Shown here piece after piece: positions 48,747-56,546 of a DNA stretch of 64,000 nt. A program made the translations under genes and the position numbers. How positions within the stretch are numbered: the first letter of the stretch is position 1; each line of letters starts with the position of its first letter. The notes under the pieces were generated by a model. The model ran no database searches. It was not told the origin of the DNA and saw only the letters and a program-made list of their open reading frames with translations. The stretch is taken from positions 1 through 64,000 of the forward strand of contig JAISOV010000049.1 in assembly GCA_031275405.1 (NCBI GenBank). The letters are read 5' to 3'. Source of the DNA: Clostridium sp. GTDB lineage: Bacteria > Bacillota > Clostridia > Lachnospirales > Lachnospiraceae.

Positions 48747-49492
48747 AAAATTTCAGAACAACAATCATGCCGGGGAAGCTCCCGCACGGAAGAAACGGCG
48801 CACTTGTTCCCGCGCATTTCGGCATTACCTTTACCGATGGCAAGTTATCAATTTCCGGCGTTATCGGCGCGAAGTCCAACGGTAATTGTTGGGGCGGCGC
48901 AGGGCAATGTATAGACGCGCTGAAAGATTCCGGGCTTGTATTGGCGGCAGGGTGGACGGCTGAAACGGTGGCGCGATTCGTTGAAGTGTGGGAACGGTGG
49001 CACTTGAACGATATGCGCCCGACGTGCGAACACCAACGCGCCGAAGGATGGCGCGAAAAAGCCGGGGAAAAAGTCACGTTGTACCATTGGACAATAAACA
49101 CGGACGCAAGCAAACAGAAACGCGCCGCCGAACGTGCCGCCACGGATGCGTTAAAAGCCGGGGAAACATTCACACCAACGCCGGAACAAGTATTCTTTGC
49201 GGGGCTTGAATACGGCATTACAACGCATACCGACACAATACCGGGCGAATTAGCCGCGCATTATGCGCCGCAAAAGTCACTTTACCCCGGCGGCAAAGGA
49301 CACACGGAAATAAAAACGCTTGGATGGTTGAAGCCGTCCGAACATCCCGAAGGGCTTTTGTGCCGTCCTTGCCCGGTATGCGGCTATCAATACGGCTCCG
49401 CATGGTTGCGGGAAGAAGTCCCCGAAGACGTTTTAGAATGGCTTTACGCGCTCCCGGCGGCGGCTGTACCGTGCGCTTGGGGTAGATTATAG
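48743..49492 (+). CDS. Island protein 4, unknown (249 residues)
   Basis: The largest product of this operon. LSISGVIGAKSNGNCWGGAGQ, VARFVEVWERWHLNDMRPTCEHQR, a Lys/Ala helix, LAAHYAPQKSLYPGGKGH, and a C-terminal CRPCPVCGYQYGSAW zinc-type motif. Gly/Trp-rich segments suggest a compact fold. I cannot assign a family or activity. Confidence 0.6.
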   Translation: MKNFRTTIMPGKLPHGRNGALVPAHFGITFTDGKLSISGVIGAKSNGNCWGGAGQCIDALKDSGLVLAAGWTAETVARFVEVWERWHLNDMRPTCEHQRAEGWREKAGEKVTLYHWTINTDASKQKRAAERAATDALKAGETFTPTPEQVFFAGLEYGITTHTDTIPGELAAHYAPQKSLYPGGKGHTEIKTLGWLKPSEHPEGLLCRPCPVCGYQYGSAWLREEVPEDVLEWLYALPAAAVPCAWGRL

Positions 49493-49504
49493 GAGGGCGA
49501 AACA

Positions 49505-49747
49505 ATGACGATTCAGAAAGTAAAAACGAGCGGTTACGATTCCGTTAAACCCGGCGCGATTGCTTATGACATACAAGTTATCGCCGCCACGGTTAACGAG
49601 CTTGTAAACCTATACGGCACACCGCAACAGAAAGACGCGCAAAAAGAAGTTTTAGCCGCTTGCAACAAAACACAGTTAAAAGCGATTGCGGCGGAGCTTG
49701 CCACGGTAGAAAAACGCTTGCGTTATATCCTATTAGGTCAATATTGA
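49505..49747 (+). CDS. Island protein 5, unknown (80 residues)
   Basis: Helical: IAYDIQVIAATVNELVNLYG, then LAACNKTQLKAIAAELATVE. Follows AGGAGGG at a normal distance. Function unknown. Confidence 0.55.
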   Translation: MTIQKVKTSGYDSVKPGAIAYDIQVIAATVNELVNLYGTPQQKDAQKEVLAACNKTQLKAIAAELATVEKRLRYILLGQY

Positions 49748-49782
49748 GAAGGATAACACTATGAATTGATGGAGGTTACACA

Positions 49783-50049
49783 ATGAATATTAACGACACG
49801 ATGAAAGAATTGGCCGAATATATCCGGTTGGGAGAAGAAGTCACGGCGAATATTGAAGGCTTGAAAGACGCGCTAAAAGCGTACATGAGCGAAAAAGGGC
49901 TTGACACATTGGCCGGGAATGAACACAAGGCAGCATACAAGGCGGTTGAAAGCAGCCGCATAGACACAACCGCATTGAAGAAAGCTATGCCCGACATAGC
50001 CGCACAATACACACGCACGACCACAAGCAAGCGATTCATATTCAGTTAA
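49783..50049 (+). CDS. Island protein 6, unknown (88 residues)
   Basis: MKELAEYIRLGEEVTANIEG, a coiled-coil-like helix, then MSEKGLDTLAGNEHKAAYKA and a TSKRFIF ending. The layout (helix, then a short hairpin ending in Arg-Phe) resembles small phage proteins associated with nucleases, but I cannot name it. Confidence 0.55.
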   Translation: MNINDTMKELAEYIRLGEEVTANIEGLKDALKAYMSEKGLDTLAGNEHKAAYKAVESSRIDTTALKKAMPDIAAQYTRTTTSKRFIFS

Positions 50050-50063
50050 AGGGAGGTAACAAC

Positions 50064-50333
50064 ATGACAAGACAATTACTTGATATGCGGCAACGTAAAA
50101 ACAAAAATCCGATGATTCAAGATTTTATTGACAACGTAATAATAAAATCGTGGACATGGGAGCGGTTGACGGAGGAAGAACAAGCCTTGACAAATGGCGT
50201 ATTAGCGGGTATACAATCAAAAGCTAAAACCCATGCGGGAGCGTCTAAAACCGTTAATCATCATTATGGGGTACTGTTAGCAACATTCGGTTACAAGCCG
50301 ATAGGATGGAGGGAGGGCGAAGAATGTTCATAA
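50064..50333 (+). CDS. Island protein 7, unknown (89 residues)
   Basis: IQDFIDNVIIKSWTWERLTEEE, VLAGIQSKAKTHAGASKTVN and LLATFGYKPIGWRE. GGGAGGTAAC precedes the ATG. It is followed by a tiny hydrophobic peptide and a terminator. Function unknown. Confidence 0.55.
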   Translation: MTRQLLDMRQRKNKNPMIQDFIDNVIIKSWTWERLTEEEQALTNGVLAGIQSKAKTHAGASKTVNHHYGVLLATFGYKPIGWREGEECS

Positions 50334-50392
50334 TATGCCTGATCCTTTTCCCGCTGCTACTGCTCAAATACTTGATAGACAATATGGATTGA
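50324..50392 (+). CDS. 22-residue hydrophobic peptide
   Basis: MFIICLILFPLLLLKYLIDN, nearly all membrane-spanning. The ATG overlaps the previous gene end and follows GGAGGG. Second tiny membrane peptide of the island; expression uncertain. Confidence 0.4.
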   Translation: MFIICLILFPLLLLKYLIDNMD

Positions 50393-50398
50393 CCCGGG

Positions 50399-50431
50399 CG
50401 CCCCTGACATATGAGCAGGGGCGTTTCTTTT
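50399..50431 (+). terminator. Terminator of the island operon
   Basis: CGCCCCTG (50399-50406) pairs with CAGGGGCG (50416-50423) over a 9-base loop, followed by TTTCTTTT. It closes the operon that starts at 47771. Confidence 0.85.
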
Positions 50432-50760
50432 GCCCCTGCGGCAGCGTACGCGCCATTTTAAGCGGCTTTTCTTTTGCCCATAGGGTAACAACATACCCCT
50501 GACGCCGCGCGGCGTGTAATGGACGTTTAAGGGGCGTATATAGGCATTGGCCTAACCCCGGCACGGCGTGTTTCCATGTCGTTACGGCGGCGCGGTTGAT
50601 GTGGAGGTTGTATAATGCGCCTTTATCATGGGCGGCGGGGCGCGGTTGCGTGTTCCCGGCATAACCCCGCCGGGGGGATATGCGGAAAGGGGGCGGCGGG
50701 GCAGGGAGTAGGCTGAGTTGTCTCAAAAAATAAAAAGACGAAAATTTTACATGAAAATGC
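50432..50760. other. GC-rich non-coding stretch
   Basis: About 330 bases with no frame I would defend. Several short palindromes (for example GACGCCGCGCGGCGT near 50501-50515) and runs of G and C occur. It could hold a packaging-related site or an RNA, but I see no specific signature. Confidence 0.4.
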
Positions 50761-50789
50761 GTGACATCCATCCGTGTTTGTGCTATACT
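50761..50789 (+). promoter_or_regulatory. Promoter of the second island XRE gene
   Basis: GTGACA, 17 bases, TATACT, followed by GGAGGTTTCACT and an ATG at 50813. Confidence 0.6.
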
Positions 50790-50812
50790 ATAACTCAAAA
50801 GGAGGTTTCACT

Positions 50813-51083
50813 ATGACTGACAAAGAAATTCTCCGAGAACTTATGAATCTCTCCTCAATGAGTTCGCCTGTTCTTGCAAAAAAAAATGAACTATACAACA
50901 CCGTCTGATGTGACGGAAAAACTTCGCAGGAAAGAATCCATACGAGTTGACACGTTCGTAAAATTTCTTTCCGCTCTGGATGGTACGTTACTGGTTCGCC
51001 ACGGAGACCAAGAGTTCAAGCTTGGTTTTGACACGAAAACGAGTTATGACCTCGATACACTCTTGAATGAGGGGGATGAGTGA
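50813..51083 (+). pseudogene. XRE-type regulator paralogue frameshifted at A9
   Basis: ATG at 50813 after AAAGGAGG reads MTDKEILRELMNLSSMSSPV and stops at 50906-50908. One base fewer in A9 (50878-50886) joins it to MNYTTPSDVTEKLRRKESIR, VDTFVKFLSALDGTLLVRHG and a C-terminal LDTLLNEGDE. The joined protein aligns with the minus-strand regulator at 47383 (EIxR, LAKxxxY, RVDTFVKxLSA). Slippage on A9 could still make full-length product. Confidence 0.65.
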
Positions 51084-51191
51084 AGTAGTAAAAGTAGTTG
51101 AAAATCGGTTTTTGCGTATAACTTCCTCTTGACGTGCGCGTACTGCAAGAAAGTTACCGCAAAATCAAAAGTTTAACTACTTTTACTACTT
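51083..51191. mobile_element. 109-bp element with 17-bp terminal inverted repeats, copy 2
   Basis: AAGTAGTAAAAGTAGTT (51083-51099) and its exact complement (51175-51191) bound a 55-base core (51110-51164) shared with copy 1 at 45266. Inside the core, TTGCG-AACTT and AAGTT-GCAA arms and CTTG/CAAG form an inner hairpin. It has no coding capacity. MITE-like, or a regulatory palindrome; it begins at the stop codon of the XRE gene. Confidence 0.65.
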
Positions 51192-51216
51192 CGGTAAAAT
51201 CAAAAGAGGTGATTTG

Positions 51217-52599
51217 ATGTTTAATTTATTTGTCACATTAGGAGCAATTATGCTTGTTGCCGTTCCTATTGTATTTATAATAGCAATAGTTAAAACCATC
51301 GGTAAGAAACCGCAGAAAAAGAGATGGTGGTTCATTTGCTTTAGCGCATTTGCTTTGATGATTACTTTTGAACTTATTGCGGCGGCTGTAGAATGTAAGC
51401 ACGAATGGACGGCTATAAGTGAAAGTATAGCTACTTGCACCGAGCGGGGAGAAATTAAGTATATTTGTAATAAATGCGAACGAGAGAAAACAGAATACCA
51501 AAAAGAACTCGGTCACAGCATGAGAATTATGGATAGAATAGAGCCAACTACTATTCTCGAAGGTGAAACAACTAAGCAGTGCGAAAGATGTGGATATGAG
51601 GAAGCAGAATTAATTGAAAAATTAGTAGTAACGGCAACATCCTCGTCGGCAACCGCCGAACAACCCATATCTTCTCCATCCGTTGCCACATCAGATGAAC
51701 GAACAGAGACGGAAAACGAATATTCTCTTACCACCGAAGAGATAAATATCTCAAAAGATGCGTATTTGCAAGAGTTTGCTAATGCTTGCACAGAAATTGG
51801 TCTTGACACCGCTTTAATAACGAAGTGGGAACAAGTGGACGATTGGGTGAATGGTGAAATATTTCATTTTACATACAAACGGCATCGCTTTGAGACGTAC
51901 ATTAACTTCGATGAAACAATAAGTTCTATCAACCTTGGTGGAACCGCTATATACAAACGTGGCTACGAACCGTATAAGGTAGATGATTATCTATTGGACG
52001 AAGATACGGCAGAGTCTCTCATTCCTTATGCGGAAGACACCGTTAAACTTGCTCTCAATTATCCCTCGACCGCTGATTTCCCGTTGCTCGATTGGTCATA
52101 TGGACGAGAGGGCAGTCTTTATCAACTTAAAAGTTCAGTAAAAGCTAAAAATGGATTCGGGGTCGTAGATGAAATTCCATTCACGGTGATATTCGACATA
52201 GGTACAGAGGGAAAAGCAAATTGTGTATATCTTCAATTGGACGGAGTAGTTGTCGCGGATGAGAGAACACCTGCGCCGGAAAGAAAACGAGTAGAAATTG
52301 ATACTAAGAGCGATGATGTGCCGGAGGGGAGTATTCGTCTTGTCGATGGCGAATTAGGGGAATACGGAAAGCAAGACCCCGTTTACCCGGAATACGTTGA
52401 TTATTACCTTCCTGTCGGACGCTATAAAGTCAAGAACAATACCAAAACGAGTATCGTCATGATAATTGACGAAGACAGTAATGATGAACTCAACCGATTA
52501 ACGCTTGATACTGGACAAAGCGGTGAGATTGAGATTACCGCAGGGCAACACATTGAACTGACAATGCATTCCGATGTTACATTGGCAGTAATCAACTAA
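51217..52599 (+). CDS. Membrane-anchored extracellular protein, unknown
   Basis: About 460 residues. Two hydrophobic helices near the N-terminus (AIMLVAVPIVFIIAIVK; FICFSAFALMITFELIAAA). Then a tandem Cys-Cys unit (CTERGEIKYICNKCEREK; CERCGYEEAEL) of zinc-ribbon look, a Ser/Thr-rich linker, and about 280 residues of mixed alpha/beta fold ending in a beta-sandwich-like domain (YYLPVGRYKVKNNTKTS). It lies just before terL, so it may be a lysogenic-conversion or exclusion gene; this is inference. Confidence 0.6.
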   Translation: MFNLFVTLGAIMLVAVPIVFIIAIVKTIGKKPQKKRWWFICFSAFALMITFELIAAAVECKHEWTAISESIATCTERGEIKYICNKCEREKTEYQKELGHSMRIMDRIEPTTILEGETTKQCERCGYEEAELIEKLVVTATSSSATAEQPISSPSVATSDERTETENEYSLTTEEINISKDAYLQEFANACTEIGLDTALITKWEQVDDWVNGEIFHFTYKRHRFETYINFDETISSINLGGTAIYKRGYEPYKVDDYLLDEDTAESLIPYAEDTVKLALNYPSTADFPLLDWSYGREGSLYQLKSSVKAKNGFGVVDEIPFTVIFDIGTEGKANCVYLQLDGVVVADERTPAPERKRVEIDTKSDDVPEGSIRLVDGELGEYGKQDPVYPEYVDYYLPVGRYKVKNNTKTSIVMIIDEDSNDELNRLTLDTGQSGEIEITAGQHIELTMHSDVTLAVIN

Positions 52600-52624
52600 T
52601 AAGAATAGAACAATGGAGTTTATC

Positions 52625-52670
52625 GGCGCATGATTGCGCGTTCTTCGGAACGTACAGTTATGCGCTTTTT
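52625..52670 (+). ncRNA. Repeated leader stem-loop, copy A (before terL)
   Basis: GCGCA (52626-52630) pairs with TGCGC (52661-52665). Inside, after TGAT/GTTA internal loops, TGCGCGTTC pairs with GAACGTACA (one mismatch) around a TTCG tetraloop. TTTTT follows. It ends 17 bases before the terL start. See copies B and C. Confidence 0.65.
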
Positions 52671-52686
52671 CTATGGGGGGGTAGTT

Positions 52687-54324
52687 ATGGAAACCGTGCT
52701 TGAAAAAATTCTCGAAAAGATAAAAAGGGCCGATTTTGATTTTCGGTCTTTTGAATACTGCTACTTCATTTGCAAGGAAGCTATGAAAACGGACATACCG
52801 CTTGGCGTGAAGTATCTCAAGGCTCTTGCTAAGAAGAGCGAATCACTTCTTCTTGGCAATAGGCTCTCCAGAAGCGATATGCAGAAGTTATTCGGCCTGC
52901 ACAAGAGGGTTTTGCTCGAAGCCGCCCCGTATGACTTTGACTGTTATCTCCTATATGTGGAGTGGGAAAGGGACGCTGAAAAGCGATTTTATCTCCCCCG
53001 CCGTGGAGTGCTTTCTCCGCTCGTACAGGCGATGCAGGATATGATGGAGGAAAAACTCGACCTGCTGACGATTTCTATGCCGCCGGGTACCGGCAAGTCA
53101 ACGCTCGGAATCTTCTTCCTCTCTTGGGTTATGGGGAAGTTCCCGGACGGTCAAAACCTTGCAGCGGCACACAGCGGGATGTTGACCCGCTCGTTCTTTG
53201 ACGGCGTGTACCAAACCATCACCGACCCGGACTATCTCTGGGCAGATGTATTCCCCGGCGTCCGGCTTGCGTCCACCAACACCAAAGAGGAAACAATCGA
53301 CCTCAATAAGAAGCATCGGTTCTCGACCTTGACGTGCCGAGCCATCAATGCTTCTCTCACAGGCGCGACCCGCTGTGATAAGATTCTCTATGCCGATGAC
53401 TTGTGTTCCGGCATCGAAGAAGCTATGAGCAAGACACGACTCGACAAGCTGTGGGCGTCCTATACCAACGACCTCAAATCCCGTAAGAAAGAGGGCGCAA
53501 AGGAGATCCATATTGCTACGAGGTGGTCTGTGCATGACGTTATCGGCAGACTCGAACAGCAATACGGCTCTGATTCGAGGGCGCGGTTTATCGTCCTTCC
53601 TGCGCTTGATGAGAAAGGCTCGAGTAATTTCCGATATGCCTATGGTGTGGGATTCAGCAAGGAGTATTTTGAAGATATGCGGCTCAACCTTGATGACGCA
53701 TCGTTCAAAGCTCTGTACATGAATGAACCAATCGAGCGCGAGGGGCTTGTTTACCATGCGGACGAGCTGCGGAGATACTTCGAGCTTCCGAAAGAAGCCC
53801 CGGATGCCATCATCGGTATCTGCGATACTAAAGACAAGGGAACGGACTACGCTTTCCTCCCGGTGGCGTATATGTACGGCCAGAACTATTACATTCACGA
53901 CTGCGTGTGTGATAATGGTTTGCCGGATGTCGTGGATGCCCGGCTCTCTGAAATTCTGCTCCGGCACAAGGTCAAATCCTGCCGCTTTGAAAGCAACTCG
54001 GCGGGTGGCCGTGTCGCGGAGAAGATACAAGGTGAGATAAAAAAGAAAAACGGTATTACCCATATCACGACCAAATTCACTTCGGCTAATAAAGAAACGA
54101 AAATAATCGTGAATAGCGCGTGGGTGAAAGAGCATTGTGTGTTCAAAGACGCTTCGCTATACTCACGGCCGAGCGAGTACGGCAAGATGGTTGATATGCT
54201 ATGTTCGTACACAATGGCAGGAAAGAACGCTCACGATGACGTGCCGGACGGAATGGCGATGCTGGCAGAGTACGCGCAGTCGCTTCAAGGAAGCGTGGTT
54301 GAGGTCATGGAAAGACCTTGGTAA
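52687..54324 (+). CDS. terL: Terminase large subunit
   Basis: A 545-residue packaging motor. ATPase domain with Walker A PPGTGKST (about 142-149), Walker B ILYADDLC, and ATRWSVHDVIGRL as the coupling motif. The nuclease domain has ICDTKDKGTDYAF, FESNSAGGRVAEKI, and HDDVPDGMAMLAEY with the expected acidic residues. It would translocate and cut phage DNA together with the small subunit encoded about 6 kb upstream. Start at 52687 after a G7 run (GGGGGGG) acting as ribosome site; translation of upstream Met codons would run through the leader hairpin. Confidence 0.93.
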   Translation: METVLEKILEKIKRADFDFRSFEYCYFICKEAMKTDIPLGVKYLKALAKKSESLLLGNRLSRSDMQKLFGLHKRVLLEAAPYDFDCYLLYVEWERDAEKRFYLPRRGVLSPLVQAMQDMMEEKLDLLTISMPPGTGKSTLGIFFLSWVMGKFPDGQNLAAAHSGMLTRSFFDGVYQTITDPDYLWADVFPGVRLASTNTKEETIDLNKKHRFSTLTCRAINASLTGATRCDKILYADDLCSGIEEAMSKTRLDKLWASYTNDLKSRKKEGAKEIHIATRWSVHDVIGRLEQQYGSDSRARFIVLPALDEKGSSNFRYAYGVGFSKEYFEDMRLNLDDASFKALYMNEPIEREGLVYHADELRRYFELPKEAPDAIIGICDTKDKGTDYAFLPVAYMYGQNYYIHDCVCDNGLPDVVDARLSEILLRHKVKSCRFESNSAGGRVAEKIQGEIKKKNGITHITTKFTSANKETKIIVNSAWVKEHCVFKDASLYSRPSEYGKMVDMLCSYTMAGKNAHDDVPDGMAMLAEYAQSLQGSVVEVMERPW

Positions 54325-54354
54325 AATTAATTTATTGCATTTTGCGATTACCTA

Positions 54355-54383
54355 TTGACACCGGCGTAGTTTCGTGTTATAAT
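54355..54383 (+). promoter_or_regulatory. Perfect-consensus late promoter before the portal gene
   Basis: TTGACA (54355-54360), 17 bases, TATAAT (54378-54383): the full sigma-A consensus. Transcription would start near 54390, some 18 bases before leader stem-loop copy B. Confidence 0.85.
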
Positions 54384-54407
54384 ACGGTTAAAGAATATAG
54401 TAGTGAT

Positions 54408-54457
54408 GGCGCATGATTGCGCGGAGGCTTGGACTCCGTGCATTTGTGCGCTTTTTT
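54408..54457 (+). ncRNA. Repeated leader stem-loop, copy B (before portal)
   Basis: GCGCA (54409-54413) pairs with TGCGC (54447-54451). After internal loops TGAT/TTTG, TGCGCGGAG pairs with CTCCGTGCA (one wobble) around GCTTGGA. Six T residues follow. It sits at the 5' end of the transcript from the consensus promoter and 26 bases before the portal start, so it could act as an attenuator or as a stabiliser of the late mRNA. Confidence 0.7.
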
Positions 54458-54482
54458 GCATTCAGGGGGGGAGGGTGTTGAT

Positions 54483-55904
54483 ATGGCGAGTTTCGGCCGC
54501 AGGAAGATTCTCTTAGACGTTGGGAGAGTCCACGAAGGCAATGTCCTCGATGTCCTGAAAAGAGCCTTGGAAGTCCATCGGCTGAACAGCAAGGAGTGTC
54601 AGCATCTCATTGACTACTATAAGGGTAAACAGGGTATATTAGACCGCACAAAAGCTGTGCGCGAAGAAATCAACAATAAGATTCTCATCAACCATGCTAA
54701 TGAGATTGTCAGCTTTAAGGTCTCATATCTGCTTTCAGAGCCTATCGCATACGTCACTCGCGGTGGCGGGAACGCCGCCGAAAAGGTCAACGCTCTCAAC
54801 GAGATGATGTATCTCAATAACAAAGCCGCGAGAGACAAGGAAATCGCTGACGATTTCACGATTTGCGGTCAAGCGTACCGTATGGTGCTGCCGAACAAGG
54901 CAGAGGGGGACGATGAGCCGCCATTCAAGGTTTATACCCTTGACCCTCAATGTACGTTTGTGGTCTACAATAGCGGCTTGGGCGAAGAACCGATTTGTGC
55001 TGTCAAATATGTTTCGATACCCGATATGTTTGGTGATTCTGCGAAAGAGCCTACGTTTGATACTGTCTATAGCATTTACACGCCGGATATGTACTTCGAG
55101 GTCAAGAACGATATTCTTCAAACGGAAAAGACCAAACATCATTCCTTGGGTATGGTTCCGATTTTCGAGTATATGAACAACAATGCCCGGCTTGGCGCAT
55201 TTGAGGTTGTCGAAACGATTCTTGACGCAATCAACACCTTGGCAAGTAACCGTGTTGACGCTACCGAACAGGTCGTGCAGGCTCTTATGGTTTTCGTAAA
55301 TTGCGAGATTGACTCGGATCAGTACGATGAAATGCGGAAAAAGGGCGCAGTTAAGATAAAGTCTGTTGACGGAGCCACGAGTGACATTAAGTTGCTGACG
55401 GCAGACTTCAAACAGGCTGACCAACAGGTTCTGACGGATGCCTTGTACAATATCATGCTTAAAATCACAGGGATGCCGACACAGGCAAGCGAAACCAGTT
55501 CGGACAGTTCCAACAACGGAGCTATGATTGTCAAAAACGGTTGGTTCCACGCCGAAGCGAGGGCTAAGGATACGGAGCTTCTTTGGAGAGAAGCGGAGGG
55601 TAATTTCCTCAAGCTCGTGCTGAAAATCTGCCGTGAAACCGGGGATTTAGACATAAAACTGTCTGAATTTACACCCAAGTTCAGCAGGAAAAATTATGAG
55701 GATGTCCAAACAAAGAGCCAAGTTCTTACCGCGATGCTTGCGACCGATAAAATAGCACCTCGCCTTGCTTTCGCCCACTGCGGCCTTTTTGTCGATAGCG
55801 AGAGCGCATATTCTGAAAGCAAGGAGTGGTACGAAGCGAGTATGGTTCGAGAAGAAGAAAAACTGCCCGATGAGACCATTCTTGTGGAGGACGAACAAAC
55901 ATGA
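54483..55904 (+). CDS. Phage portal protein (SPP1 gp6-like)
   Basis: A 473-residue protein. YYKGKQGILDRTKAV near residue 45 is the usual early motif, followed by NKILINHANEIVSFKVSYLL, PIFEYMNNNARLGAFEVVET and KITGMPTQASETSSDSSNNG. Portal subunits form the ring for DNA entry and tail attachment. The start at 54483 follows GGGGAGGG. It overlaps the next gene by four bases. Confidence 0.9.
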   Translation: MASFGRRKILLDVGRVHEGNVLDVLKRALEVHRLNSKECQHLIDYYKGKQGILDRTKAVREEINNKILINHANEIVSFKVSYLLSEPIAYVTRGGGNAAEKVNALNEMMYLNNKAARDKEIADDFTICGQAYRMVLPNKAEGDDEPPFKVYTLDPQCTFVVYNSGLGEEPICAVKYVSIPDMFGDSAKEPTFDTVYSIYTPDMYFEVKNDILQTEKTKHHSLGMVPIFEYMNNNARLGAFEVVETILDAINTLASNRVDATEQVVQALMVFVNCEIDSDQYDEMRKKGAVKIKSVDGATSDIKLLTADFKQADQQVLTDALYNIMLKITGMPTQASETSSDSSNNGAMIVKNGWFHAEARAKDTELLWREAEGNFLKLVLKICRETGDLDIKLSEFTPKFSRKNYEDVQTKSQVLTAMLATDKIAPRLAFAHCGLFVDSESAYSESKEWYEASMVREEEKLPDETILVEDEQT

Positions 55905-56485
55905 GTAAGGAAGTCTGGAAAGACATTGAGGGTTACGAGGGGAAGTATCAAGTAAGCAACGAGGGCAAGGTCAGAACACTCAATTATAAGCGAACGGGGC
56001 GCATGGCCGTGATGTCTCCCTGCAAATCACGATGGGGATATGTATGCGTTAATTTATGGAACAACGGTCAACGGAAGTTTCGCAAAATTCATAGGCTCGT
56101 GGCGATGGCGTATTTGGAAAACCCAAACGAATTACCCTTCGTACATCATAAAGACGAAAATAAGACAAACAACAATGTGTCGAATTTGGAATGGAGCAGT
56201 GTCTCTCACAATACTCAATCTTTTGTAAATAATCATCCCGAATGGAAACAAAAGATAGGGGATGCTCAACTTGGTAAATCGAAACCGAGTACTTGGAGAG
56301 CGATTGAACAGCGTGATTTACAAGGGAATGTGGTCTCTTCTTTTTGCTCGATAAAAGACGTCGCCAAAAAGACACACTTGTTGGAGACGAGTATTGTCAG
56401 ATGTTGCAAGGGGAAAGCGAAAACCTGCGGAGGTTATAAGTGGCAGTACGCCGCTCGATATACCGAGTCAGAGAAGACTCGTTAA
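55901..56485 (+). CDS. NUMOD4-HNH homing endonuclease
   Basis: A 194-residue free-standing endonuclease: VWKDIEGYEGKYQVSNEGKV (NUMOD4), KIHRLVAMAYLENPNEL and HHKDENKTNNNVSNLEW (HNH), then a C-terminal NUMOD-type helix-turn-helix (CSIKDVAKKTHLLETSIVRC). It is inserted between portal and scaffold, joined to the portal by ATGA. Third such gene or remnant near packaging genes in this prophage. Confidence 0.88.
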   Translation: MSKEVWKDIEGYEGKYQVSNEGKVRTLNYKRTGRMAVMSPCKSRWGYVCVNLWNNGQRKFRKIHRLVAMAYLENPNELPFVHHKDENKTNNNVSNLEWSSVSHNTQSFVNNHPEWKQKIGDAQLGKSKPSTWRAIEQRDLQGNVVSSFCSIKDVAKKTHLLETSIVRCCKGKAKTCGGYKWQYAARYTESEKTR

Positions 56486-56546
56486 TCAAACTCAATGTGG
56501 TGCAGAGAAGCACTCAAAACTACACAATAATTAGGAGGAAGTTAGC

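Noticed and set aside
52630-52686. terL start at 52630 inside the leader hairpin
   Set aside because: Those codons are the stem-loop itself, the same kind of sequence appears in frame before the portal start, and a strong G-rich ribosome site precedes 52687.
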